This document shows positions 36,126-48,118 of a DNA stretch of 64,000 nucleotides, one piece after another. Every line of letters begins with the position of its first letter. Position 1 is the first letter of the stretch. Below the pieces are notes generated by a model. That model searched no databases. It was given only the letters and a program-made list of their open reading frames with translations, and was not told where the DNA came from. Origin of the DNA: Rosa chinensis (taxonomy: Eukaryota; Streptophyta; Magnoliopsida; Rosales; Rosaceae). The DNA lies in contig NC_037091.1 in assembly GCF_002994745.2 (NCBI RefSeq), positions 37,151,612-37,215,611 of the forward strand, given 5' to 3'. The translations under genes were made by a program, and so were the position numbers.

Positions 36126-37670
36126 TTTGATCAAACCCTTACAACTGGTCAAATCTCCTGAGAAATATCAGAGGGAGATGGAGGCATTAGCTGCTGAGCC
36201 ATTGGTAGCTCCCCGCAGTTTTCAAAAGCAAGCACGCTAGGAAGCAGGGGCCTCTAAGCCCAGTGTCTTCTGCAGGATCACTAAAGAACGAACACCTCCG
36301 CCAGCTAGGAGGGCAAGCTCACCAACTAAGCGGCCACATGTCAGGCGCAGGTTGTTTCGCGAGGAACCAGACATCAAATCCTCGGTCTTTGAGAGACTGG
36401 GGGGCAAGGACAACACTGCCGAAGCTTTACAGTGGAGACCTAAAAAAGTCCAAAGCATAGTGGTCGCTCGCCCAAAAAAAAGTCCAGCAGGGGAAGTGGT
36501 GCAGGAACACAAGCAGTGTGAGGTAAAAGGCCTTACAAAAGAGTCATTAGTAGACTAGTTGGTTAAGCAGTTCAACACCGACATCCCGCTTGATGAGCCC
36601 AAGCTCAACCTTGAGGAGGACATGGACGAAACAGATACAGTTGATACCTCTTGCAACATGGTCTACGTGCTCCCGACAAAGTACGCACAGCCAGTTGCCG
36701 CGCAAGAATGTATTGAAACTGAAGAGCACAATGAGCAGCCTCTACAGATTACTTCAGCGGCAATGACACCTGTCGAGAAGGCTCTGTTTCTGGAAACTGA
36801 GGATGTCAACAGTAAGGAGTTCTTCATGAGCTTTACAAGGCCAACCCCAGCCATGGTCCAACACATGAGGCCTCTGTACATCACGGCGGAGATTGGTGGC
36901 ACCAAGGTTAGCAAAATCATGGTTGATACTAGAGCCGCAGTCAACGTCATCACAACAAGAACCATGCATTTACTTGGGATTAAGAAAGAAAAGATCCAGT
37001 CTACGTCTCTTACGCTCAAGAACTTCGCAGGGACTGTAACGAAAACATTGGGCTTATTGTTCCTACGTATCAAGGTGGGTCCCGCAAAGGGCGTTTATGC
37101 TTTCTTCGTGAAGGATTTCTATGTGGCGTACATCGCCATTCTAGGCAGGGACTGCATCCACTGGAGTTACTGTGTTCCGTCAATTCTTCATCAAGAACTA
37201 ATTATGTGGAACAGAGTCACAGATAAAGCTGAGGTAATTAAAGCGGATCCTCGTCCTTTCCTAGTTTCCGCTAACTATGTAGATGCCAGGTACTACTTGG
37301 AGCCCATTACTCCATTGCAGGTCAGTGGCATCGATGATGAAGGCTGTCCCACATGGGTGACGGCCTCTGCATTGGCACAGTGGAGGCTCATGCTCGTAAA
37401 AGAAGGCCTGGAAAGGCCTGGCCACGCTTTGCCCAAACCCTTAAACGATTAATGAATTACGACCTTCCAGAGGAAGGAATAGAGGCCTTCCACTCGCTGT
37501 GCGAGAGACTATCCTCATACCTAGTGGAAAAAGAGGCTTGTGATCGAATCGCAACCTTGGAAATAGTCAACGAGGAGTTCTCTGACCAAGAACAAGAAGA
37601 CGAAGAGGAGATTCAGCTGGCTCCAGCAGCACTGGATGATACTCCTCCTAAGGTTAGAGATCCTACCTAG
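36126..37670 (+). pseudogene. E1 gag C-terminus and protease
   Basis: After the E2 TSD the E1 frame continues LIKPLQLVKSPEKYQREME. It has a stop at 36237-36239 and another at 36556-36558. The retropepsin-like domain lies at ~36870-37200: AEIGGTKVSKIMVDTRAAVN, then LLFLRIKVGP and AILGRDCIHW. The catalytic triad should be D-T-G, but the codon at 36931-36933 is AGA (Arg), a single G-to-A step from glycine, so protease activity is probably lost. A frameshift near 37360-37450 moves the reading to the frame ending at 37670 (EEEIQLAPAALDDTPPK). Confidence 0.85.
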
Positions 37671-37700
37671 AAGGTCAATCTTAGAACAGTAGATGAGCCT

Positions 37701-38826
37701 ATGGAAGTGGCTATTAGCGCCTATTTAGAGCCTAGCGAAACACAGAGGCTCATTGTTTTATTACTGGAATTCAAAGACTGCTTCGCAGAGAAATATGAAG
37801 ACATGCCAGGCCTGTCACCGGATTTGGTATGCCATCAGCTACCCACACTCCCTGACAAGAGGCCTGTGAAGCAAGAGCCACGAAGAATGAACTCTGAGAC
37901 CTAAGTCCTGGTCAAAGAGGAAGTTGAAAAGATGCACAAGTCAGGCATCATCAGGGTAGCCAAATACAATAAGTGGCTATCCAACATAGTGCCAGTCCGC
38001 AAGAAGAATGGCAAGATGAGGGTCTGCGTGGACTACAGAGACCTTAATATTGCTACTCCGAAAGACGTCTACCCCATGCCGGTCGCGGATATGTTGGTCG
38101 ACGCAGTAGCAGGACATGAACTATTGTCCTTCATGGACAGCACCGCAGAGTATCACCAGATTCCGGTGGCGGCGGAAGACAGACACAAGACCGCGTTCCG
38201 TTGCCCAGGATTCGCTGGTGTTTTTGAATATGTGGTCATGCCTTTTGGACTGAAGAATGCTGGGGCAACGTATCAGAGGGCCATGAACCTGATTTTCCAT
38301 GACATCATCGGGAAGATTTTAGAGGTTTACATTGATGACGTCGTCGTGAAATCTAAGCAAAGAGGAGACCATATCGTTGATCTTAGAAAGGTCTTCGAGC
38401 GCATGCGGCAACACAAGCTCAAAATGAATCCCGCTAAATGCGTTTTGGAGTTCACGCAGGTGACTTTCTAGGATTTATAGTCCGCCAGAGAGGGATTGAG
38501 GTCCCTGAAGATAAAGCAAGCACAGTTATCAACGCGTCTCCCCGGCGAACAAAGAAGGAACTACAGCGACTGCTGGGTAAGATCAATTTTCTGAGACGTT
38601 TCATTTCTAACTCTGCAGGTAAAATCCAGCCCTTCTCCCCACTGCTGAAGTTGCGAGGACAAAATGAGTTTGTGTGGGAACCTAAACATCAAGAGGCTTT
38701 TAACAAAATTAAGGCCTATTTGGCGAGCCTGCCAGTACTTATTCCACCTAGAGCTGGATTTCCATTGAAGCTGTATATTTTAGCAGCTGAGGCTTCCATT
38801 GGCAGCCTACTCGCTTAAGATGACAA
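37701..38826 (+). pseudogene. E1 reverse transcriptase
   Basis: Ty3-type RT begins FKDCFAEKYEDMPGLSPDL and has a stop after RRMNSET (37902-37904). The main block shows WLSNIVPVRKKNGKMRVCVD, HELLSFMDSTAEYHQIPV, MPFGLKNAGATYQRAMN and YIDD at 38328-38339. A frameshift near 38440 leads to GDFLGFIVRQRGIEV and KKELQRLLGKINFLRRFIS, the RT thumb and connection. The reading ends at solo LTR B. The E3 counterpart is at 60688-61363 on the minus strand. Confidence 0.9.
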
Positions 38827-41441
38827 TGTAATGCCCCGTACCTTAAAGTCTTTACTAGTTACTTTTTACCGTGGTTGACCGAGGAGTGACTTTTTCTTTA
38901 GTCCGGTAAATTAGAAAATTTATTTGAGATTGTCGTAGAATACGAAAAATCGAGTTCGTGGACACGTAGTTTGTTTAAATTGGATTTATATTGGAAAAGT
39001 TATGACCAAAAATAGAAATTTCTATTTTTGGCATGGCTTTTGTTTGTGAGCTTTTATTTGTAGTAAGGAAGGATTAAAATAGATGGAAGAGAGAGAAAGG
39101 GAAAGAATCAGAAAAAAAAAAAAAAAAAGAGGAAAGAGAGAGAGCACGGGTAGAACCCGAGTCACCCCCCCCCCCCTCTTCTTTTTTTTTCTTCCGTCGT
39201 TGCTCTCCCTCTCTCCGGCGATTCCGTCGCCGTCCGGCCACCCCAGGACGAAAGCTTGGGCACGGCGTGATCCTCTCTTCCTTCTCCTTCTAGCCATGTA
39301 AGTATTTCACCTTGGGTAGCTTTGGTTTTGGAGATGTGAGGAGAATTGCAGAAATGGGAAAAAATAGATTTTTGCTTTGATGTCCGGTTTCCGGCGAATT
39401 CTGGCCTGATTCTTTGGGGGTTTTGGTTGTTGGGGAAGTACTGAACGTATTCCTAACCTTGTTGCAGCTCGTTTTGATCGGTGGAAGAAGATTTGAGGGT
39501 GTTTGAGACTGTGAACAGTACCTTGAACAGTAACTCTCGAATTCTTGGGTTCTTGTTTGATTTTTCTGGTTATTTCTACTTGAATTTGGTTGTTGTTGCA
39601 GGTATAGGAACTGTTAGTTGTAGTCTATGAATTGTTGTGTTAGATTTAAGGTTGTTGGTTAATGAGTTTCCTTCGAGTTTGATGTTGGTTGTGGTTCTAA
39701 GGTGGTTAAGATTATTATCTTGGGTTGAGAATTTGTTGTCATGTTTTTGGTGTTGAGTTGAGAGTGTTGAGAGGTTGAAGAAGTATATTGGGTTTCGAAT
39801 GTCAAAGAGAAATTTGGAATTTTCGGATGTTTTAAATGTTTTAGTTGATGAATCTTTTGACTTAATCTCTTGGTAATTTATTGTCAATGTTATTGTGGGA
39901 TTGGTCTTTATTGTTGAGGAATTTGGTGTTGAAATTGTGGTTTGGAAAAGGAAATTTAGAGAGAATTTGAGATTGTTATAGTTGAAATTGTGATTTTTTT
40001 TGCAAAGGAGAAAAATTAAGAATGAATGTGGAATTGTTGGAAAAGGATTTATATTATAAATTGGTGGTAAATTGTGTTGAAGGAAGTGAATTAAAAATTT
40101 GTTAAGTTATCGAACGGTCTTTGTGAATGTTTAGATTAAGCGAGGTCATGGAATGGTTAAGGAATCGAAGTAAAAATCGGTTGAGTTGTTTTGATTTGGA
40201 GGGCATTGAGATTGTAAGGAATTATAGAATTTTAATTCCGAATTGAAGTGTGGGAGTTCTATAACAATTTATGAATAACGGATGCTTATTCCGAGGGGAA
40301 TGAGTTGATTTTGAGAGTATTTCCTTATTATGGTCAATTATATCCTATTGTATTGTGACAGGACGTACTGAGCCCTCGAGCAAGGAGGATACAGGCAGGC
40401 AGCAGGGTTAGCTGCGGGACTCACTTGTGAGTGGACTTTTATTTTATTTAAATAATGCATGCAGCATGGAAATAAGTTTTCAGTTGATTTATTATTTTGA
40501 GGAAATGTGATTTGTGGAAAGTAAAGGATTTAAAAAGAAAGCAGTTGACAAGGAGGCCAGTTTTGGCGCATGCGTATTTTACCTAGTTGGCAGTCCCTCC
40601 TAGGTAATAGTCTGGTCGGCGGTCCCGTCCAGACTACAGCTCGGTTGGCAGTCCCATCCGATGCGTCATCTGGTTGGCAGTCCCTTCTAGATGACTTGAG
40701 GTAGTTAGTCGGCAGTCCCGTCTACTACCTGTGACTAGTTGGCAGTCCCAACTAACCACCGCCTCCTATTCCGGTTGGCAGTCCCTTCCGATGCGTCATC
40801 TGGGTGGCAGTCCCTCCCAGATGGTATGATATGCCTAGGAAGCAGTCCTTCCTAGTCATCAAATGAGTTTCATTGGAAAAAGGATTGAGTTGGAATTTCA
40901 TAAAGTCTCGCTGCATGATGGTTTTGTTAAAAAGAGAAATGGGGAAGCATACCACAAATTGTTCTAATTCTTGCTTCGGTTTTGTCCACTCACTCTAATG
41001 GATTTTATATGTTTTCCCCTGGGCCATTCGTTTTCAAATGCCCAGATTTCAGATTTGCCGAGATCGCGTCCAGGCTCAAGGACTTGGAAATCAGCGCTTC
41101 CGTTTTTGTCCGTAGGTTATTACTTAACCTACCTTGTATGATATCGGCTTAGTTTAATGTTGCTCTGATAAACCTTTTCTTTTAAGTTTGATGGATGTTG
41201 TTGCTTACGGAGGATTATGTTGGGAATTGAACTTTCCGGATGTAATATATGTGCTTGGATTGTAAATTTGATATGGTAGGTTGAGTAGAAGTTATAGTTG
41301 AAAGCATGTCCAGGTTTGTGAACTATTTGGGTAGCCCATATTAGGGGAGGTTCTGCCGATTTTTCGGTTGGATTTCACCTAACGTGGGCCCCGCAGGCTC
41401 GTATCCAGGTTTCGGAGTGATTCTTGGGTCGGGTCCTGTCA
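38827..41441 (+). mobile_element. Solo LTR B (2.6 kb, Tekay/Del-like) inside E1 pol
   Basis: Starts TGTAATGCCCCG and ends GGGTCCTGTCA. TSD GACAA lies at 38822-38826 and 41442-41446. It has homopolymer-rich sequence at 39100-39195 (runs of A, C and T), a GT-rich stretch and the hairpin array at 40581-40855. No coding domain is present, so it is a solo LTR. The + orientation is inferred from a weak TATA-like site near 39072 and the hairpin-rich region lying towards the 3' end. Confidence 0.85.
40581..40855. repeat. Nine tandem hairpins with constant loop GGCAGTCCC
   Basis: Nine successive units share a loop core GGCAGTCCC (minor variants GGCGGTCCC and AGCAGTCCT) while their stems differ and still pair. 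Examples are ACCTAG/CTAGGT at 40581 and 40600, GTCTGG/CCAGAC at 40610 and 40629, GGTAGT/ACTACC at 40700 and 40724, CATCTGG/CCAGATG at 40797 and 40817, and CTAGG/CCTAG at 40835 and 40851. Unit spacing is ~25-38 bases. Two units (40641 and ~40773) have only 3-4 bp stems. Confidence 0.88.
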
Positions 41442-42012
41442 GACAAGGCGTTGAACATGCCATCTTTTACCTCAGTAGGACACTTACAGATTGCGAAACA
41501 AGGTATACTCCAATGGAGAAGCTGTGTCTCACGCTATATTTCTCGGCATGCAAGTTACGGCACTACATGTTGTCCTTTACTACTTGCATCATTGCTCAAA
41601 CCGACCTGGTTAAGTATATGCTATCGCGACCTATCCTGAGAGGTCGCATTGGCAAGTGGGTGCTGGCCATATCCGAGTTCTCGTTACAATACGTTCCACA
41701 AAAAGCAGTAAAGGGACAGGCCATTGCAGACTTCTTAGCGCATCACCCTATGTTGGATGTCCCCGCAGTGAAAGAGTTAGAGATAGCGACCGCCACCACA
41801 ACTCCACCAGATTTGGCACCCATTCCAGAATATGTTGTATGGTATCAAGCCACAGTTTCCCTTCAACCCTGGGTATTGTTTTTTGACTGCTCAAGAACAG
41901 AAACACTGGCAGGGGCAGGGGTGGTTCTGGGAAACCCAGCAGGCGATCGTTTTTCATATTCTTTCTAGTTAAGTTTAAGTGCACCAATAACCAAGCAGAG
42001 TATGAGGCCCTC
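41442..42012 (+). pseudogene. E1 RNase H, first part
   Basis: The segment resumes with GVEHAIFYLSRTLTDCETRY, then KLRHYMLSFTTCIIAQTDLV and KWVLAISEFSLQYVPQKAVK, the RT-linked RNase H. A second RNase H starts with LFFDCSRTETLAGAG, where E3 has DGS. A TAG at 41966-41968 interrupts FSYSF. It is cut by solo LTR C within EYEAL. Confidence 0.87.
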
Positions 42013-42530
42013 TGTCACGCCCCTGATTTTTAACACAAATAAAATCGATATATAATCCCATAATTATATATGCGTGAACGTTCAGTCATCAATACAAAAT
42101 ACCTGAAAACTTTTTCCCTTTAAACCAAGTACGTACTGATGCCCTGAACCCTCAAAGTTAATATACACTCACTCTCCACAGAGTTATATATTACACAAGC
42201 TTACGAATTAAATTGTCCACAAAAAAATAAAACGTAAATGCTCCTCAGAGCACACTACAAGCGGAAGTCTTGATAGCGGTAAAGTCGCAAAATTGACTTC
42301 CTACCGTAAAGCTGCTAGCACGCTACCCCAGATTTAGCCACGTTTCCCTGACCTGCAGGATTAACCCCTACACCGTTTGAATAGTATACCGGGTTGTCAC
42401 ACAACAAACCCGGTAAGTTTTGGCAAGCCCGTATGAGTAACTTAAGATACACACACACAACTCACGCCAAAAACAAAGAAAACCTTTCAACTCGCGAATA
42501 AAGAAAACATACCATGCTTCCCAAAACAAT

Positions 42531-43020
42531 ACTCTTTTCCCAAAAGAAAACAACGAAAGCCACACCGTGACAAAATCATATAAATCGTTAACCTAACAAT
42601 TCAAATATGATAAATCGATCAAACCTGGATAAAACAGCAAATCGGTCCAACCTAGACAAAACATCAAAATCGGTTCAACCTATACTCTTTTCCCAAAAGA
42701 AAACAACGAAAGCCACACCGTGAAAAAATCATATAAATCGTTAACCTAACAATTCAAATATGATAAATCGATCAAACCTGGATAAAACAGCAAATCGGTC
42801 CAACCTGGACAAAACATCAAAATCGGTCCAACCTGGACAAAACCTCAAATCGGTCCAACCTGGACAAAACATCAAAATAGGTCCAACCTGGACAAAACAT
42901 CTAATAGGTCCAACCTGGACAAAACATCAAATCGGTCGAACCTGGACAAAACATCAAAATAGGTCCAACATGGACAAAACATCAAATCGGTCCAATATGG
43001 ACAAAGTATCAACACAAATC
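42531..43020. repeat. 152-bp tandem duplication and 27-28-bp repeats in solo LTR C
   Basis: A 152-base block starting ACTCTTTTCCC at 42531 is repeated at 42683. Overlapping its end, units containing GGTCCAACCTGGACAAAAC recur about every 27-28 bases until ~43010, with slight changes. Confidence 0.9.
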
Positions 43021-43255
43021 AACCATACCTATCGTTAACCTAATAAATAGAATATGATTCTTTAGTCTAACTTGGAAAAAATATATACCCAGGAGTCTTA
43101 AGTAACCTACTTAGATCCATGAGGTACGATGGCAGACAGACTAGAGCTCTAACTGAATCGTAACATGTCACCCGGCCAAGGTTTAACCTTACGATATAAC
43201 ATTGCCATGAGGATGCAACTTGCAACCCCCGATCCTTAGGCCAACCTGACCCTCA

Positions 43256-43460
43256 GATCAAAATGTCAAATCAAATCAAAAGGAGAAATCACAACCTGTG
43301 ATTCTCAAATCCTCAGACCACCGGTCGTCAGATCAAAACGTCAAATCAAACCAAAGGAAAAATAACAACCTGTGACTCTCAAATCCTCAGACCACCGGTC
43401 GTCAGATCAAAATATTAAATCAAACCAAAAGGAGAAATCACAACCTGTGACTCTCAAATC
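43256..43460. repeat. Three ~75-bp tandem repeats in solo LTR C
   Basis: Units start at 43256, 43331 and 43405 with GATCAAAA and contain CACAACCTGTGA-like and AGACCACCGGTCGTCAG blocks. The blocks can each form small hairpins (GACC/GGTC). Confidence 0.88.
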
Positions 43461-45082
43461 ATCAAACACTTTTCAAAACAATAGAAATACCATTTCCCAC
43501 CATTTGTTTTCCGAAAAGTCACATCACAAACAATAAAACGCATCATTCATGCATATTGTTTCCATAAATCCACAAATCCACCAAAACATATATATTTCAC
43601 ATAAATATATAATTACGTAGTCATCCGCTCAGGAATGCCTACTAATACCAACCATAGTTTGCAGTTAAATCAATAACTCTCAAAACGATAAAGGCAATCC
43701 GTTCATTAATGAACCTTGAACCTTGTGAGATTACTCACCTCAGAATCCTGCTGCATGTTCTATACAAAACTGAACTAACACTATCACCAACAACTCGTCC
43801 AATTCACCTTTAGAAGCACCTAATCACCAATGATCTCAAATCAGTAACGATTCACAAATGATTTAAGTCTGAAACCCCTGTTTTGAACTAAAATCCCCAA
43901 AGTGGCGCCAATCGAGGCGAAACCACATCCGAGACCACCCAATGTCTCCAGAATACTTCTACGATCGATATGTCCAAACCACAAGTCGATCGGACGCTCG
44001 GTTCCTCTTGGATCAAAACATCGAACGGTCCGAAACCGTAAAAATCATAACATATTCATTCGATCTCCAAAAATTATGTATTATATATCAAAACGCTCGT
44101 ATCGACGAGTAGAAGATATATAATAGCAGAAACTATCCCTTATATGGCCGGAAGGCCGCCAAAACTCCGCCATAGTCGGCGGTGCAACCACCACAACCAC
44201 CACCAACTAAAACTCAAAACCACAGCAATCAAGTCAATCAGAAATGTTCATCATGAAGAATAGAGCAACTTTCATACCTGGGGCTAAGTCTGGTTCGGCC
44301 TAGATCGTCCTAGATCAAGCTTACAAGATTGGCCAATCGCTGCCGTCTGATCAAGCCCCAGATTCGTTGTGTGCCGCTGATCTTCAAACCTTGATCTTCC
44401 ACTCCACACACAAAATCGTCCCTCTAGGCGGGTATGAGGATGATCAAGAGGAGGAGGAGATTCCAAAACCACGAAGGATCGGCCGAAACGTCGCCAGAAA
44501 AGTGAACTTCCGACCGGGTCCCAATCGCGTCGACTATAGCTGCTCCGATCTCCACTTTTCGGTGAACCACCATGCAAGCCAACACCACAGAGCAAAGCAC
44601 GAGGCTAGTCTGAGTTGTTTTCGGCTTGTGCCGTCGGAGGTGGCCGGAGGTGAGAGAACCAGTCGGGTTGGGTCGGCGGGTTTGGGTTGGGTCGCGCGGA
44701 GGCTGAGGAGAGAGAACGAAGAGAATGGAGAGTTTCCGAAAAAGGAAATGGGATTTTTTGAAAATATTTTTGGAAATTCCTTATTTATACCAAAATGGAA
44801 ACTTCTTCCAATAGCCATAACGTCTTCATACGAACTCCGATTTTCGCGTCCATATGTCCACGAACTCGTATCGACGCGCTCTACGACTTTCATGAATAAA
44901 GTTTTTGGAGAATCCCAACCTATAAAAAGTCAACCTTTGCACTCCCCTAAAACCATACTTTTCAAATAAAAATTCGTCCGAACCACTTCCGCTCCATCCA
45001 CGAGCCACGAAACCGTCCAATAACCATAAATTAGATTTTGGAAAATCCTCAAAAAATAACTGTAAATTTCCGAGGCATCACA

Positions 45083-46745
45083 CTCTCATTATCAGCCTAG
45101 AGGTATTGTTGGAGCTAGTAGTAAGAGATGTCCTGGTACGCGTTGACTCCTTGCTAGTGATCAATCAACTTCAAGAGAAGTACAGGTGTGTCAGCTGCCT
45201 GCTCGTACCATATTTGAATCACGCCATTGAACTCCTGGACCAATTCGTTGACGTGGGTTTGGAGTACATTCCTAGCGAGCGCAACTTCACGGCCAATGAA
45301 CTCCCCCAACTGGCTACAGGGATTACATTGAAATATGTGGTTCGCGAGCGCATTCTCAAGGTTGAGCGATGCACGCTGCCTTCGTGGCTTGTGCGACCTG
45401 ACCCGCCTGACGATCCGGTCGTCGTGGTCCTAGAGCCTATTAACATAGACTGGCGCATCCCTTTGATAGATTACCGCAAGCAACCAGAATCCACGACAGA
45501 CAGGAAAATCCGTTTTCTTGCTTTAAATTACTTCCTTAAAGGTGATGAGCTACGTCAACGCGGTGAAGATGGCATCGATTTCAGGTAAGTCTATGGCCGC
45601 GAAGCGAAACAATTAATGCGAGAAGTGCATGAAGGCGTGTGTGGAGCCCATCAAGTGGGTCCAAAGATGCGCTGGCTTATCAGGAGACATGGCTACTATT
45701 GGCCCAGCATTTTGAAGGATTGTATCGCCTTCGCGAAAGGATGCCAAGATTTCCAGGCACATGGACCAGTCCAGCACATTCCTAATATTCCTATGCAGCC
45801 CATCATTAAACCTTGGCCTGCATGAGGTCGGGCTTTGGACTTGATCGGCATGATTCACCCGCATTCTTCACTCCAGCACAAGTTCATCATCGTCACTACC
45901 GATTTTTTCACGAAGTGGGTGGAAGCTGAGCCCTTAAAGGAGGCTTCCGGTGCCACCATTAGCCAATTCATCTTTCGCAATATTATCTGCAGGTTTGGCA
46001 TTCCAGAGGTTTTAGTGTCGGATAGGTGGGCAGCATTCATGGGTGGTGATGTTGAGAAGCTTTTCAATGATTATGGCATCCAATTTATCCATAGCACGCC
46101 TTATTACGCTCAATCCAATGGCCAAGCGGAGGCCAGCAACAAGGTCATCATTACTCTATTGAAAAAGCTGCTTGTAGAGAACCCTCGCCAGTGGAAAGAC
46201 ACATTGTATGAGACGTTATGGGCCTATCGTATTTTTAAGCAGAACCCTACTGCCACCATCCCTTATGCGTTAATGTTTGGACATGATGCGGTTCTACCTT
46301 TGGAAATCAATGTTCAATCTCTGCGCGTCCAAGATCAACAGCATCTGATTGGTGAAGATTATGTCCAGGCTATGTGGCAAGAGCATGAAGGCCTTAGTGA
46401 GAAACGCTTAGAGGCTTTGGACACCTTGGTAATGGAAAAGTAGCGGATCGCCCGCGCCTATGATAAGCAGACACGTGGTCGAAGTTACAAGGAGGGTGAA
46501 CTCGTTTGGAAAGCAGTCCTTCCATTTGGCAAAAAGTTGACTGGCCGTGGTAAATGGACTCCTCGCTAGGAAGGACCTTTTGTTATTCACCAAATTCTGG
46601 AACACGGGGCTTTTCATCTCAAGGATTTAGACAGCGACCTCCACCGCAACCCCATCAACGACAGGTTCCTGAAGAAGTATTACCCCAGTATTTGGGAGTT
46701 TGAAGACCCACCGGATCCGGCTGTTCCTGGGATTGGGGGGCAATC
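45083..46745 (+). pseudogene. E1 RNase H end and integrase
   Basis: The reading resumes at the RNase H (VDSLLVINQLQEKYRCVS, YIPSERNFTANEL). The integrase zinc domain follows (VHEGVCGAHQVGPKMRW, CIAFAKGCQDFQAHG; the second cysteine pair is damaged, CQDF where E3 has CQDC). The catalytic core has ALDLIGMIHPHS (D), SDRWAAFMGG (D) and SNGQAEASNK (E). Stops are at 45585, 45823 and 46441. SDRW replaces the SDRG seen in E3. The C-terminal part (GRSYKEGELVWKAVLPFG) ends near 46745. Integrase would insert the cDNA; this copy is unlikely to work. Confidence 0.88.
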
Positions 46746-48118
46746 TTAGTGTTCCTTGGTTTGCTCCATCCTTTGTATTTAGGCCAACTTGTGGCCTCCT
46801 CCTCATGTATTCGCTCCACCTAAGAACACTAGGGGGGGAAACCCTCTATGCATCTAGGCCATTTGATTGTGGCCATTACATTACATTGTGCAATCATTTT
46901 TAGTTGATTTTTAGTTTCGACTTTTTCTTTCAATTTTCTTGACAATACGTGTTAGGAATATATGTAAGGGCCTATACCAAAGGCCATATTATATCATAAT
47001 TTTTTAGAACATGACAGAACTCAGAAAACTTCATACATAAAATGGCTTTGCGGCCAAAAGCAGTCTAATGTGATTCGAGAAAATTACATTTGCGGTTTAG
47101 AAAGCCAAAAGTGGCTAAATATCATAAGGATTTCATATCTTTTAAGAGCGTCTGGATCTTGTGGCAGGAAGAGACAGTGAGATGGTTTTACTCTTCCTCT
47201 CTTCACCCACATCTCTTGACTCTGGGCGGCAGCTGCTATCATTTGTACTGAAAGAAGAGGGAAGGAAATAATCCATCGCAGCCCTTCCAGTTGGCTATCC
47301 TCCGGGATGGAGATGGAATCAGCGCATCAGTGTAGCCCAGTTGCCTCATCTACCTCTAGGGGAAAAACAGAAGCCGTTGCGTCAGACCCCGGAGGTAAAC
47401 TGCGGAAGAAGAACGGTCGGCCTCAAGTGGCCTTCTGCCCTTCTTCATTGTGCTCCGCGCAGGGAAATCTGAGGAGAGGGAATCCCCAGAATTTGATATC
47501 CCGCGCTAGGAGCCCCTCGTGTTCTTCAGTCTAACTGGAACCGGTGAATCCCATCCGGAGTTCTAGAGACCAAAGATACGAGTTTGATCCTGATATTAGG
47601 CCATAAGGCCTACCCAGGCATTGAGATTAAGCCATAACGCCTAAAAGTTGAAGGCTAAGGGTGAGATCGTGAGGAGAAGATTTCAAAAACAGAAGGAAAA
47701 GGAGCAGGGCTTGTAGAGTTATTTCTGGGTTAGCCATGCTTGTGTATGTGTTCACTTCTCCGGAATGTGACTATTTATAGGGTCAACCTCAGTGGCTTCA
47801 TCCTTTCGATGGGCAGTTGAAGCAATTCAATACCATCAATGGGAATACGGATTGAATTGAATACTATGATCTCAGAAAGGAGAGAAATTTGAAGACGCGT
47901 GGGAAGCGGAGCAGTCTTCGAGGAAGTAACCACTCTGTTTCGAGGTTATCTTTTCAAATAGTTTTAAATGCAATAAAGGCAAAATTGAGCGCTTTAACTG
48001 CCTGCAATTCCAAAATATTTGGGCCAAGAAATGTGGGCTGGATATTTCACCAAACCATAAATAATGATATTAATAGTAATATTGTTCGTACAAAATAGTG
48101 GGCCTAATATTAGAGGCC
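46746..48118. other. E1 spacer between pol and antisense PMD gene
   Basis: About 1.4 kb without a recognised protein. A block at 47300-47480 is conserved with E3 (57720-57900, opposite strand), including CTACCTCTAGGGG and an AGGAGAGGGA motif. It is therefore a family feature, not random filler. Confidence 0.5.

Larger units (their letters stand above)
42013..45082 (-). mobile_element. Solo LTR C (3.1 kb, Tekay/Del-like), minus orientation
   Basis: Read on the minus strand it starts TGTGATGCCTCGG and ends GGGGCGTGACA. The flanks are CCCTC (42008-42012) and CTCTC (45083-45087), a 5-bp TSD with one change. Removing it rejoins E1 as EYEALIIS. A minus-strand TATAAATAAGG lies near 44795, ~290 bases from its start, matching the position in solo LTR A and fixing the orientation. 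It is rich in tandem repeats (42531-43020 and 43256-43460) and has no coding domain. Confidence 0.85.

Noticed and set aside
40560..40860. Possible CRISPR-like array because of regularly spaced short repeats
   Set aside because: Plant nuclear context, repeat core only 9 bases, and the spacers are the paired stems of the hairpins.
42760..43038. A 92-codon frame with repeats of the type NLDKTSKSVQ
   Set aside because: It is the translation of the 27-28-bp DNA repeats of solo LTR C. Frame changes between units show there is no protein constraint.
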